In this document: one piece after another, positions 34,318-43,485 of the stretch
Numbering within the stretch: position 1 is the stretch's first letter
Layout: the number at the start of each line of letters is the position of its first letter
Assembly (NCBI GenBank): GCA_963772335.1
Contig: CAVYXF010000001.1
Location: 930,001-994,000, forward strand
DNA from: CAVYXF01 sp963772335
Lineage (GTDB): Bacteria; Pseudomonadota; Alphaproteobacteria; Rhizobiales; Rhodomicrobiaceae
Length of the DNA stretch: 64,000 bases
Direction of reading: 5' to 3'
Made by a program: the position numbers and the translations under genes
The notes under the pieces: model-generated
Told to the model about the DNA's origin: nothing
The model's input: only the letters and a program-made list of their open reading frames with translations
Databases searched by the model: none

Positions 34318-35550
34318 ATGGATTATGGCAAGCTCTTTGAGGCGCAGATTGCGAGCCTGCACGAGGAGGGCCGCTACCGGGTGTTCGCCGACCTGAAGCG
34401 CCGCTGCGGCGCCTATCCGCAGGCCGATCAGCGCAAGGACGGCGAAGTGCGCGAGGTGACGGTGTGGTGCTCCAACGACTATCTGGGCATGAGCCAGTCG
34501 CCGATCGTCCGCGCCGCGATGCATGAGGCGATCGACGCGGTCGGCGCCGGGTCGGGTGGCACCCGCAACATCTCCGGCACCACGCATTACCATGTCGAGC
34601 TGGAGCAAGAGCTGGCCGACCTGCATGGCAAGGAGGCCGCGCTCCTGTTCACCTCGGCCTATATCGCCAATGACGCGACGCTCTCGACCCTCGTCAAGCT
34701 GATGCCCGGCACGGTGATCTTCTCCGACGAGAAGAACCATGCCTCGATGATCGCCGGTATCCGCCATGGCGGCGGCGAGAAGCGCATCTTCCGCCACAAC
34801 GATCCATCGCATCTCGAACAGCTGCTGCGCGAATACCCCGCCTCGACCCCGAAGCTCATCGCCTTCGAGAGCGTCTATTCCATGGACGGCCATATCGCGC
34901 CGATCGCCGCGATCTGCGACCTGGCTGAAAAATACGGCGCCCTCACCTATCTCGATGAAGTGCATGCGGTCGGCATGTATGGCCCGCGCGGTGGCGGTAT
35001 CGCCGAGCGCGACGGGGTGATGCACCGCGTCGACATCATCAACGGCACCCTCGCCAAGGGTTTTGGCGTGATGGGCGGCTATATCGCCGCTTCGCGGGCC
35101 TGCTGCGACGCGATCCGCAGCTATGCGCCTGGGTTCATCTTCACCACCTCGCTCGCCCCGGCGATCGCGGCCGGAGCGCTGGCATCGATCCGGCATCTGA
35201 AGGTGAGCCGACTGGAGCGCGCCCGGCATCAGGAGCGGGCCCGGACGGTGAAGGCCAAGCTGACCGCCCGCGGTCTGCCGGTGATGGACAATCCCAGTCA
35301 CATCGTGCCGGTGCTGGTCGGCGATCCCGTGCATTGCAAGGCGGTGACCGACGCGCTGATGGAGTATTACGGCATCTATGTGCAGCCGATCAATTACCCG
35401 ACGGTTGCCCGCGGCACCGAGCGCATCCGCTTGACGCCAACGCCGCTCCACAAGGACGAGCATATCGACTGGCTGGTCACCGCGCTCGGCGCGCTGTGGG
35501 CGCGCTGCCCGCTGGCGCAGGGGAAATTCGTCAAGATCGCCGCGGAGTAG
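34318..35550 (+). CDS. hemA: 5-aminolevulinate synthase
   Basis: 410 residues. The enzyme joins glycine and succinyl-CoA to 5-aminolevulinate, the first step of heme synthesis in alphaproteobacteria (Shemin pathway). Typical pieces are MDYGKLFEAQIASLHEEGRY, VWCSNDYLGM, GSGGTRNISGTTHYHVELE, SMDGHIAPI, LDEVHAVGMYGPRGGG and NGTLAKGFGVMGG with the PLP lysine K247. The C-terminus has ERIRLTPTPLH. The ATG at 34318 follows AGGGAGG. The gene is monocistronic; the PPK2 gene converges from the other strand. Its presence supports an alphaproteobacterial host. Confidence 0.97.
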   Translation: MDYGKLFEAQIASLHEEGRYRVFADLKRRCGAYPQADQRKDGEVREVTVWCSNDYLGMSQSPIVRAAMHEAIDAVGAGSGGTRNISGTTHYHVELEQELADLHGKEAALLFTSAYIANDATLSTLVKLMPGTVIFSDEKNHASMIAGIRHGGGEKRIFRHNDPSHLEQLLREYPASTPKLIAFESVYSMDGHIAPIAAICDLAEKYGALTYLDEVHAVGMYGPRGGGIAERDGVMHRVDIINGTLAKGFGVMGGYIAASRACCDAIRSYAPGFIFTTSLAPAIAAGALASIRHLKVSRLERARHQERARTVKAKLTARGLPVMDNPSHIVPVLVGDPVHCKAVTDALMEYYGIYVQPINYPTVARGTERIRLTPTPLHKDEHIDWLVTALGALWARCPLAQGKFVKIAAE

Positions 35551-35571
35551 GCCGCCATCCGGCGCTGCGCA

Positions 35572-36492
35572 CTAATACAGATCCGGGACGTACATCTCCG
35601 GCGGAACCGGGTGACGGACATAATCGGGGCGATGGAGGCGCTCCGGCAAGGCCACCGGCTCGGGAGGAATCTCCTGGTAAGGCACTTGGGTGAGGAAATG
35701 CGCAATGCAGTTCAGGCGCGCTTTTTTCTTGTCGACGCCATCGACCGTCCACCAGCGCGCCTCAGGAATATTGGTGTGCGCCAGCATCTCCTCCTTGGCT
35801 TTGGTGTAGTCTTCCCAGCGCACCCGCGACTGCAGGTCCATCGGTGAAAGTTTCCATTGCTTCAGCGGATCTTCGATGCGCATACGGAACCGCAGGTTCT
35901 GCTCCTGATCGGTGATCGAGAACCAGCATTTGATCAGAATGACACCCGAGCGGACCAGCATGCGCTCGAAATCGGGAACCGATCGAAAGAACTCCTGAAC
36001 CTCCTCCTCCGTGCAGAAGCCCATTACCCGCTCGACACCAGCGCGGTTATTCCATGAGCGGTCGAACAGCACGATCTCGCCGCCCGCCGGGAGATGGCTG
36101 ACATAGCGCTGGAAATACCACTGCGTCTGCTCGCGCCGGCTCGGCGCGGAAAGCGCTGCCACCCGGCAAACCCGGGGATTGAGGCGCTGGGTGATGCGCT
36201 TGATCGCACCGCCTTTGCCGGCCGCGTCCCGTCCCTCAAAGATGACGACCAGTTTGAGCTTTTGCGCTGCGACCCAGTCCTGCAGCTTCACCAGCTCACC
36301 CTGAAGGCGGAACAGCTCACGGAAATACAGGCGCCGATCGATCTCACCGGGAGCGTGACGATCCTCATCAGTGAGCAGTTTTTCCAGCCGCTCATCGTCG
36401 AGCTCCATCTCCAGCTCCTCATCGAAGCTGTCTTGCATCTCCGCTTCCATCCAGCGGGCGATAGCCTGATCGTCGCGTTCATCACCGCTCAT
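35572..36492 (-). CDS. ppk2: polyphosphate kinase 2
   Basis: 306 residues. PPK2 transfers phosphate between polyphosphate and nucleoside diphosphates. The Walker A loop FEGRDAAGKGGAIKRI, the Walker B region FDRSWNNRAGVERVMGFC and the lid area PDFERMLVRSGVILIKCWF are all present, with RMRIEDPLKQWKLSPMD near the C-terminal third. An acidic N-terminal tail of about 45 residues (DDQAIARWMEAEMQDSFDEE) precedes the kinase core, as in class I enzymes. The nucleotide preference cannot be told from sequence. The gene converges on hemA with 21 bases between them and appears to be a single transcription unit. Confidence 0.92.
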   Translation of the reverse strand: MSGDERDDQAIARWMEAEMQDSFDEELEMELDDERLEKLLTDEDRHAPGEIDRRLYFRELFRLQGELVKLQDWVAAQKLKLVVIFEGRDAAGKGGAIKRITQRLNPRVCRVAALSAPSRREQTQWYFQRYVSHLPAGGEIVLFDRSWNNRAGVERVMGFCTEEEVQEFFRSVPDFERMLVRSGVILIKCWFSITDQEQNLRFRMRIEDPLKQWKLSPMDLQSRVRWEDYTKAKEEMLAHTNIPEARWWTVDGVDKKKARLNCIAHFLTQVPYQEIPPEPVALPERLHRPDYVRHPVPPEMYVPDLY

Positions 36493-36602
36493 CTGCCTCT
36501 CCGCATCCGAACATCACCAGGAGGCGAACCACGATCATGGCATTGCCATTGTGCAAGGCCATGACATCTGGCACCGCTGCCCGTACCTCGGAGCGCCCTC
36601 GC

Positions 36603-36896
36603 CTAGAGCTGCACGGCGCCGACGGCCTGCCGCCAGGGGATGATCTCGACGCTCTCAAATACCGAGGCGGCAGCATAAGGATCGGCATCGGCAATCGCCT
36701 GTGCTGCAGCAAGATCCTCCGCTTCGATGATGAGGAGGCTGCCACGCGGCTCGCTGCCATCGGGTGTAAGCAGCCCGCCAGCACATCTCACCTTTTCGCC
36801 CAGCGATTGCAACCAGGCGAGATGGGCGGGGCGCGTGGCCATCCGCCGGGCAAGACCCTCCCCTGGCTTATCCTTGCAAATCAACGCGAACAGCAT
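36603..36896 (-). CDS. YciI-like protein
   Basis: 97 residues. The YciI fold is indicated by MLFALICKDKPGEGLARRMA then RPAHLAWLQSLGEKVRCAGGL and GSLLIIEAEDLAAAQAIADA, ending with the ferredoxin-like strand FESVEIIPW. The conserved His of RPAHL and the Asp of the DPY motif (ADADPY) form the usual active-site pair. The reaction of most members is unknown. The ATG at 36896 is chosen over an earlier in-frame start because GGGAGAGACAGG precedes it. It lies 110 bases upstream of ppk2 on the same strand and may be co-transcribed. Confidence 0.85.
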   Translation of the reverse strand: MLFALICKDKPGEGLARRMATRPAHLAWLQSLGEKVRCAGGLLTPDGSEPRGSLLIIEAEDLAAAQAIADADPYAAASVFESVEIIPWRQAVGAVQL

Positions 36897-37047
36897 CCTG
36901 TCTCTCCCTTTCGCCGCTCCCCTTCCCGCACTGCTTGAGGTGAAGGAACAGGAGTTTTTCACATTCTATAAAGGCATAACGTCTTTGTCATATCCGGGAG
37001 ACTTAAGTAAGAAAAAATCGGAGCACGCTTGGGGGGCAGATTGTCCG

Positions 37048-39066
37048 ATGGACAAGGAACAAACACGCACGCTTTGGGCAAAGGGCGAGGAGGCCTGGAA
37101 TAGCTGGGCGCTCGCGGCTCTGCAGGGTAGGAAGCAGCTGGAGGACGGCGGGCTGTGGCTTTCCGACTGGTTCGGTGAAGGCCAGAACGAGGCAACGCAG
37201 GCTTGGCTCAGCGATGCCGGCGCCGATTTCGCCGACGTCGAATTCCCCGCCGACGTCAGCTTCCAGAACATCGTATTTCCCGGCCCGGCATTTTTTGATA
37301 AAGCGCGTTTCGCCGGCAAGGCACAGTTCGCCAATGCGCGTTTCGCCTATCTTGCAAGATTTCGCGGAGCGCTCTTTAGCGGCGAAGCCACCTTCAAGCA
37401 GGCGCAATTTCATTACTTCACCGCATTCGACGAAGCCGTGTTCGCATCGGGCGCCGATTTCGAGAAGGCCGAATTCTTGAAGGAATCGACCGGCCCGCTT
37501 GCGCCGGCCGTGCGCTTTCACAAGACGCAGTTCAAGGGACGTGCCGAGTTCCGCGGCAGCAAATTCGCCGGCCATGCCGAATTCAACAGAGCGCAATTCG
37601 CCGGAAATGCGCGGTTCGACGAGGCTGAATTCCTGGCCGATGTGAATTTTGAAGGAGCGGATTTCGAGGGCACGGCAGGGCTGGTCAAGGCGCGGTTCCG
37701 GGGCGCGGCAACGTTCAGCCAGGCTCAGTTTGGCAGCGATGTGCGCTTCGGTGAGGCAGAGTTCAAGGGACCGGCCGGTTTCGAAGCGACGGTGTTCGAC
37801 GGCAAGACCTCGTTCCGTATGGTCAAATTCGCCGGGGAGACGACGTTCGAGAGAGCTCGCTTCGCCGCGGACGCCCGCTTTACCGAGACGCAGTTCGGCG
37901 AGGCAGTGCAGATGGGAAAGGCGTGCTTCGGCGGGCCTGCCTCGTTTGAGAAGGCGGCCTTCGCCAACACGGCCGGATTTGACGGCTGCCGGTTCGAAAG
38001 CGATGCCGATTTCAGCGCCGCTGCATTTGCGGGCGCTGCCGGCTTCCGTGAGGCCCGATTCAAGGGTAACGCCGCATTCTCCCAGGTGGCGTTTCGGGCC
38101 AGCGCGGACTTTATACAGGCGCTGTTTAAGGGGCGTGCCAATTTTCGCCGCGCGGTGTTTGGCGGCAACGCAGGTTTTGATGGTGCGGAGAGCCGAGGCA
38201 GCTTTGTCCTGTCCGGCAGCCATTTTGCCGAGGTGCCGAGCTTCCAAGAGACCAGCTTCCGTCAGCCACCGAGCCTTGATGACGTTGCCATCGCCGACCC
38301 CTCACGCGTTTTTGTGAAGCGCAGCGGTAGCGAGAGAGATCCGCGCCCACTTTTCCTGCGCGTCATGAGAACCTGCCATAGCGCTGACATAGCGGCGCGG
38401 TACCGGCGGCTCAGGCAATTCGCCGCGGAAGCGGGAGACTTTCAGCATGAGCGGGAATTCTTTGCTCAGGAGATGCGGGCGCGACGCTTCTTTCTAGACC
38501 GGCCTTTCGGTGCGGGCAGCGGCCGGTTCTGGTTTGGCTGGCTTTATGGCGGGCTGTCGAATTTCGGGCGCTCATTCGCCCGCCCGCTGATCGTCTGGGC
38601 GCTCTCCATCCCGGTCTTTGCCCTCTTCTATCTTGCCGGCCGCCGCGCAGCGCAATTCACCAGCGCAACCACGGCGGAGCCGGTCCAAGCCCCACATCTG
38701 CCAGCCTGGCCCCAAGAGGCCAACGTCCATGCCGTGCTGAATTGGCTTGGGGAGGCCTGGCAATGGCTGGCGCTGTCGATCGAGCAGCTGTTCGCGACCG
38801 GGAGCTGTGTCGTTGGCACCTCGAACGCAACCGGCGAGGCCTTCTTCCTGTCGCTGAAGAATGCCCTGTTTTTTCTCGGCTGGGAAAGTCAGGATGCTGC
38901 CCGGCGCGTCTATAGCTGCCTTTATGGTTATGAGGGCGCGCCGGGCGCACAGATGCTGCGGGTGCCGCTCGGCATCTCGACGACGGCCATCGCGCAAAAC
39001 ATCGTCAGCGCTTTTCTTTTGCTGCTCGTGCTCATCGCCTTCCGCAATCTCCTGAAATCGCGCTAG
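37048..39066 (+). CDS. large pentapeptide-repeat protein with C-terminal membrane segments
   Basis: 672 residues. From about residue 60 to 415 the sequence is a long run of F-centred pentapeptides (pattern A-x-F-x-x, often FxGxAxF), for example AEFNRAQFAGNARFDEAEF. More than 60 five-residue units should build a right-handed quadrilateral beta-helix about 16 turns long. A linker with RRLRQFAAEAGDFQHEREFF (about 450-475) precedes a membrane helix (LIVWALSIPVFALFYLAG) and a final helix (NIVSAFLLLLVLIAFRNLL). The design, with a beta-helix outside and a channel-like tail, is known from uncharacterised bacterial membrane proteins. The ATG at 37048 follows GGGGGGCAG. The function is unknown. Confidence 0.8.
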   Translation: MDKEQTRTLWAKGEEAWNSWALAALQGRKQLEDGGLWLSDWFGEGQNEATQAWLSDAGADFADVEFPADVSFQNIVFPGPAFFDKARFAGKAQFANARFAYLARFRGALFSGEATFKQAQFHYFTAFDEAVFASGADFEKAEFLKESTGPLAPAVRFHKTQFKGRAEFRGSKFAGHAEFNRAQFAGNARFDEAEFLADVNFEGADFEGTAGLVKARFRGAATFSQAQFGSDVRFGEAEFKGPAGFEATVFDGKTSFRMVKFAGETTFERARFAADARFTETQFGEAVQMGKACFGGPASFEKAAFANTAGFDGCRFESDADFSAAAFAGAAGFREARFKGNAAFSQVAFRASADFIQALFKGRANFRRAVFGGNAGFDGAESRGSFVLSGSHFAEVPSFQETSFRQPPSLDDVAIADPSRVFVKRSGSERDPRPLFLRVMRTCHSADIAARYRRLRQFAAEAGDFQHEREFFAQEMRARRFFLDRPFGAGSGRFWFGWLYGGLSNFGRSFARPLIVWALSIPVFALFYLAGRRAAQFTSATTAEPVQAPHLPAWPQEANVHAVLNWLGEAWQWLALSIEQLFATGSCVVGTSNATGEAFFLSLKNALFFLGWESQDAARRVYSCLYGYEGAPGAQMLRVPLGISTTAIAQNIVSAFLLLLVLIAFRNLLKSR

Positions 39067-39076
39067 CCGAACTGCC

Positions 39077-39934
39077 TCAGGACTTCATTCCTGGGATCAG
39101 CGAGCCCTTTCCTCTCCGCGGAGCTGGCCCTTCGCGCTGGCCGGGCGGCGGAGGTGGCCTGTTGCCGGGCGGTGGGCCGCCGGGCGGCGGACCGGGAGGG
39201 CCGTGTGGAGCCGCAGCCTCACTGCCGTTCTCCTTCACGCCGATCACCAGCGAGGCGAGGTAGTGGTCCGCCTCCTCCTTAATGCTGCAGAAGCTCTCAT
39301 GCCCGCCGCCACTCATGCGCAAGACGCCATCCGAGCTGTTGGAGGTGTCACGTCCACGCTTACGGGTTTTATATGGCGCCGCGTTCTTGTAGATGTATTC
39401 GCTGAGCGCATCGGGGAAATAGATTTGCCCGGTCAGCACCGTCCTGTCGCTGAGGATCACCTTCACATGGATGTGCGGTGTGCGTCCCGAATACCAGCCG
39501 GGATAGAGGGTGGCGAACCGGACAAGGCCGCTCAGGTCGGTGAACTGAGTGCCGCGCAAGAAGGTCTCTCCGGTCGTGGTGACCATGCCGCTGTCCGACT
39601 GGCTGGCATAGCCGGAATATTCGCCCAGCGCATCGGAATGCCAGATATCGACCCGCGCATCCGGCATCGGCGCGCAGCTCCCGGCATTGACGATTTGCAG
39701 CAGGAGCTTCAGCGGCACACCCTTGCGCCCTTCACTAATATCCTCGCGCTTGAGCTTGGGATCGAAATAGAATGGTCCTTCGTCGGCCTCAGGCGTAAGC
39801 ACACACATTGCCGCATTCAGCAAAGCCGGATTGCGGGCACTAGGCGCGGCCTGCGCGAGCAGGGATTGCGGCGCCGCTCCCGCCGCACTGCCGAGCGCGA
39901 GGCCCGCGAGAGCCTGGCGACGCGTCAAAGTCAT
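39077..39934 (-). CDS. exported intradiol ring-cleavage dioxygenase-like protein
   Basis: 285 residues. The N-terminus TLTRRQALAGLALGSAAGAA has a twin-arginine export signal. The dioxygenase core follows from about residue 45 (TPEADEGPFYFDPKLKREDI) with VDIWHSDALGEYSGY and the iron ligands in YPGWYSGRTPHIHVKV (two tyrosines and two histidines expected). A proline/glycine-rich tail of about 45 residues ends the protein. Cytosolic protocatechuate and catechol dioxygenases do not have such a signal; exported members are common in soil bacteria, and their substrates are mostly unknown. The start at 39934 follows AAAGGAC. It lies convergent to the pentapeptide gene. Confidence 0.82.
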   Translation of the reverse strand: MTLTRRQALAGLALGSAAGAAPQSLLAQAAPSARNPALLNAAMCVLTPEADEGPFYFDPKLKREDISEGRKGVPLKLLLQIVNAGSCAPMPDARVDIWHSDALGEYSGYASQSDSGMVTTTGETFLRGTQFTDLSGLVRFATLYPGWYSGRTPHIHVKVILSDRTVLTGQIYFPDALSEYIYKNAAPYKTRKRGRDTSNSSDGVLRMSGGGHESFCSIKEEADHYLASLVIGVKENGSEAAAPHGPPGPPPGGPPPGNRPPPPPGQREGPAPRRGKGSLIPGMKS

Positions 39935-40032
39935 GAAAGAGCGTCCTTTCTGCTCATTGCTTGGAAAACACAACGCCGGACTTGCGAAGCCCGGCGTTAA
40001 GTCCTGGTAAGGCGACAAAATGCGCGCAAAGG

Positions 40033-41433
40033 CTATGTGAGCTCGCGGACATCCACGAACCGGCCAGCGATCGCAGCGGCGGCGGCCATTTGCGGTGAGA
40101 CCAGATGGGTGCGGCCGCGGAAACCCTGGCGCCCCTCGAAATTGCGGTTCGAGGTCGAGGCGCAGCGCTCGCCTGGCGCGAGCTTGTCCGGGTTCATGCC
40201 CAGGCACATCGAGCAGCCGGGCTCGCGCCATTCGAAGCCGGCGGCGAGGAAGATCTTGTCCAGCCCCTCGGCCTCGGCCTGCTCTTTGACGAGGCCCGAG
40301 CCGGGCACCACCATGCCCGAGACGCCATCATGAATGTGCTTGCCGTCGAGGATTTTCGCGGCGGCGCGCAGGTCTTCGATGCGGCCGTTGGTGCAAGAGC
40401 CGAGGAACACCTTGTCGATCCGGATCTCGGTCATCGGGGTGCCGGGCTCAAGACCCATATAGGCGAGCGCCCGCTTCATCGCCGCGCGCTTCCCCTCGTC
40501 TGCCACGGCGTCGGGATCGGGGACGCTACCGGTGATCGCTACAACGTCTTCGGGGCTCGTGCCCCAGGTGACGAGCGGCGGCAGATTGGCGGCTTCCAGC
40601 CTCACCTCACGGTCGAATACGGCATCGGGATCCGAATGCAGCGTCTTCCAATAGGCCATCGCCGCCTCCCACGCCGCGCCTTTTGGCGCGCGCGGGCGGC
40701 CCTTGATATAGGCATAGGTCGTTTCGTCCGGGGCGATCAGGCCTGCACGCGCGCCGCCCTCGATCGACATGTTGCACACCGTCATGCGGCCTTCCATGGA
40801 AAGCGCGCGGATCGCCTCGCCGGCATATTCGATGACATAGCCGGTGCCGCCGGCAGTGCCGATCTCGCCGATGATGGCGAGGATGATGTCCTTGGCGGTG
40901 GCGCCGGCGGCGAGCTTGCCGTCCACGGTGACCCGCATGTTCTTCGCCTTCTTCTGGATCAGCGTCTGGGTGGCGAGCACATGCTCCACCTCCGAGGTGC
41001 CGATGCCATGGGCAAGCGCACCGAAGGCGCCATGGGTGGAGGTGTGGCTGTCACCGCATACGAGGGTCATGCCCGGCAAAGTGAAGCCCTGCTCCGGCCC
41101 GATCACATGGACGATGCCCTGCCGGATATCGCGCTCATTGTAATACTCGACGCCGAAATCGGCCGCATTCTTGGCCAGCGTGTCAACCTGGAGCGCGGAT
41201 TCCGGATCGTCGATGCCCTTGGAGCGGTCGGTGGTCGGCACGTTATGGTCGACGACGGCCAGCGTCTTGTCTGGCGCATGCACCGGGCGCTTGGCCAAGC
41301 GCAGGCCCTCGAACGCCTGCGGGCTGGTCACCTCATGGATGAGATGGCGGTCGACGTAAATAAGGCAAGTGCCGTCCGGCTGTTCATCGACCAGATGATC
41401 GTCCCAGATCTTATCGTACAGCGTCTTGCCCAT
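40033..41433 (-). CDS. leuC: 3-isopropylmalate dehydratase large subunit
   Basis: 466 residues. LeuC with LeuD isomerises 2- to 3-isopropylmalate in leucine synthesis. The [4Fe-4S] ligands are visible in FLGSCTNGR and GCSMCLGMNPD. Other conserved stretches are TLYDKIWDDHLV, DRHLIHEVTSPQAFEGL, GDSHTSTHGAFGALAHGIG and EGGARAGLIAPDETTYAY. The start at 41433 is preceded by AGGATCGG, and the longer upstream frame only continues into rplS sequence. It lies 11 bases after rplS in the same direction, a linkage commonly seen in alphaproteobacteria. leuD is not in the window. Confidence 0.95.
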   Translation of the reverse strand: MGKTLYDKIWDDHLVDEQPDGTCLIYVDRHLIHEVTSPQAFEGLRLAKRPVHAPDKTLAVVDHNVPTTDRSKGIDDPESALQVDTLAKNAADFGVEYYNERDIRQGIVHVIGPEQGFTLPGMTLVCGDSHTSTHGAFGALAHGIGTSEVEHVLATQTLIQKKAKNMRVTVDGKLAAGATAKDIILAIIGEIGTAGGTGYVIEYAGEAIRALSMEGRMTVCNMSIEGGARAGLIAPDETTYAYIKGRPRAPKGAAWEAAMAYWKTLHSDPDAVFDREVRLEAANLPPLVTWGTSPEDVVAITGSVPDPDAVADEGKRAAMKRALAYMGLEPGTPMTEIRIDKVFLGSCTNGRIEDLRAAAKILDGKHIHDGVSGMVVPGSGLVKEQAEAEGLDKIFLAAGFEWREPGCSMCLGMNPDKLAPGERCASTSNRNFEGRQGFRGRTHLVSPQMAAAAAIAGRFVDVRELT

Positions 41434-41444
41434 CTTAACCGATC

Positions 41445-42131
41445 CTACTTGGTCTCTTCTGCCGTTTGCTCTTGCGCTTTCTGCTCTTCTTCCGCGGCCG
41501 GCACCTCGCCAACCGTGGTCTCGGCCATCAGCGCACGCGCCTGAGCGGCCCAATCCTCGCGCTCGAAACGGCCATTGAGGTGCAGCGCGTCATCGAGCTG
41601 CGCGATCTCGTCGTCAGTGAAATTGGCGATCTGCTCGAACTTGATGACGCCGATCGCGCGCAATTTCTTGTCGAGGGCCTCGTCGATGCCCTTGATCAGC
41701 TTCAGGTCGTCTGAAGGCCCCTTGGGCTTCTTGAAGCCTTTGAACTCGGCGGCCTTCTGTGCCTTGGCGCGGGCGTCGGTGCGCTCGGCGATGCGGGCCG
41801 CCTTGCCGCGCAGGCCGCGCAGATAATAGAGCTTGGCGCGCCGGACCTTGCCGCGGCGCACGACATTGATGGACTCGATCCACGGCGAATAAATCGGGAA
41901 CACGCGTTCCACGCCCTCGCCATAGGAAATCTTTCTTACGGTAAAGCTCTCATGAAGCCCGCCGCCGGAGCGCGAAATGCAAACGCCCTCATAGGCCTGG
42001 ACGCGCTCGCGGGTGCCTTCGACCACCTTCACATTGACGCGGACGGTATCGCCCGGCGAGAAGTCGGGTACCTTGCGCTTCGCCGCAAGCCCAGCAGTAT
42101 ATTCTTTCTCAAAATCCTCAAGAACGTTCAT
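41445..42131 (-). CDS. rplS: ribosomal protein L19 with C-terminal helix-hairpin-helix extension
   Basis: 228 residues, nearly twice the usual size. Residues 1-118 are L19: VPDFSPGDTVRVNVKVVEGT then RVQAYEGVCISRSGGG and FTVRKISYGEGVERVFPIYS, ending RGKVRRAKLYYLRGLRGK. L19 sits at the 30S-50S bridge. A Lys/Ala-rich linker leads to a helix-hairpin-helix-like domain at about 143-205 (DDLKLIKGIDEALDKKLRAI, DDEIAQLDDAL, ERED-WAAQA) that resembles the C-terminal extension found on ribosomal L21 and on NuoE in Rhizobiales. It ends with an acidic tail. The start at 42131 matches the family. It lies before leuC and after a frameshifted nitroreductase. Confidence 0.92.
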   Translation of the reverse strand: MNVLEDFEKEYTAGLAAKRKVPDFSPGDTVRVNVKVVEGTRERVQAYEGVCISRSGGGLHESFTVRKISYGEGVERVFPIYSPWIESINVVRRGKVRRAKLYYLRGLRGKAARIAERTDARAKAQKAAEFKGFKKPKGPSDDLKLIKGIDEALDKKLRAIGVIKFEQIANFTDDEIAQLDDALHLNGRFEREDWAAQARALMAETTVGEVPAAEEEQKAQEQTAEETK

Positions 42132-42365
42132 GGCTGTTGCCCTTTGCCAATGGCCAGCTTGCCGGTCATGCCGATGCTGCTCGCCGCGCGTATGAATTGG
42201 GGCGAGCCCCATGGCTCGCGGGTACCGGCGTCGGCTGCAAGTCAATGGCCAAGCTGCCGGGATGTCGGGAGACTGGGGTGTAGATAATGGAAAATGCAGC
42301 GCTTGTCGATGGTATGATATGGCCGATTGCAAGCAAGTGTGACAGCGCGTTGGCAAGGCGGCCGG

Positions 42366-43485
42366 TCATGCACTTTGTGGCGCGATGACTTCAGCGGGAG
42401 GCCGCCGGAGCGATCGCGGCAGGGCCGGGCCGTAACCGAAGCGCAGGAGCAGGTCTGCGCGGCGCTCGCCGAGACCGAGCAACGACTGCAAAGCACGGCG
42501 TATCTCGGGCACCTCGACCGGCTGGTTGACGAAGGCATGGGTGATTCCGTCCACCGTGGCCTGCAGGGCGAAGCGCTGATAAGCTTGGCCAGCGCTCGCC
42601 CAGCCGCGGCGGTCGTTGGTCGGCGCGACAAGCAGAATCAGGCCGGCGGACGAGCGGACCTGCCGGCTGAGCTTGTCGTTTTCCGTAGACTTGGTGAAGA
42701 ACAGGTCAAAGAGCGGCCGCCCAAGCCAGTCTGGCAGCTGCGGGCTGCCTGTTGACGCGCTGAACAAGCCGTCGCGCTGGCGGGCGAGGCCGGCGGCATT
42801 GAAGCGAAGCCAGCTTTTCAGCTCCGCGACGAAGCCAGGATCGTCGATCTGCCGGCCGTTCGCGGCCAGGATGCGCTCAAGCACCGCCTCGACGCGGGCC
42901 TTGTCCGTCAAGAGGATGGGCTCCACACCATTGACGGCGGCCGCGCTGGCCAGGCGTGTCAGCACCTCGCCCGGCACCGGCCGCCCATCATAGTCGCTGC
43001 GGCTGCATTGGCGGGCCGGGATGGCGGCAAACAGCGCACTCTCCTCAGCGCGCGCCGGCGCGAGAACTCACGGCGATGTGCCCATCGGCGGTCAGATCCG
43101 GGCCGATTTCGCCGGAGAGGCCGCGCGCCTTGGCGGCGAGGCTGAGGTTCGCCGCAGCGCATCCAAGGCTCGCGAAGAGATGATGGTCGTCCGGGTCGAC
43201 GACCGGAGTCCGGCGCGTGAAATCCGGTGCGATCTCCGCCGTGCCCGACCGCTCGGTGAAACGCCAGGGCTGGGTGTTGTGGCCGCTTGCTGCCAGCGTC
43301 GCATAGCGAACGAGCTCCTGGAACGCCGGCGTCGGCGGCAGCGGACGGATCATCTCGGCGAGCGCTGCCTCATAGGCGGCACCGCCGCCTGCGCATCCCG
43401 GCAGGCCGAGACTGGCCGCGCCCACAAGGCTCGCGCCGAGCGCCTGCCTTCGCGTCAAGGGGATCGCCAATATACGCCTCCTCAT
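42366..43485 (-). pseudogene. nitroreductase-family protein with signal sequence, one frameshift
   Basis: The N-terminal piece (43485-43045) begins with a basic signal and a lipobox-like stretch (RRQALGASLVGAASLGLPGC) and continues with ATLAASGHNTQPWRFT, the nitroreductase FMN-contact motif. The C-terminal piece (from about 43050 to 42366) continues the same protein in another frame (SALFAAIPARQCSRSDYDGR onward, then GQAYQRFALQATVDGITHAF). Removing one T in the AGTTCTCGCG run at about 43065 would restore one reading frame of about 372 codons. It is either a real disruption or a sequencing error. Homologues (Acg-like) are exported FMN proteins. It lies between rplS and trmD. Confidence 0.75.
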
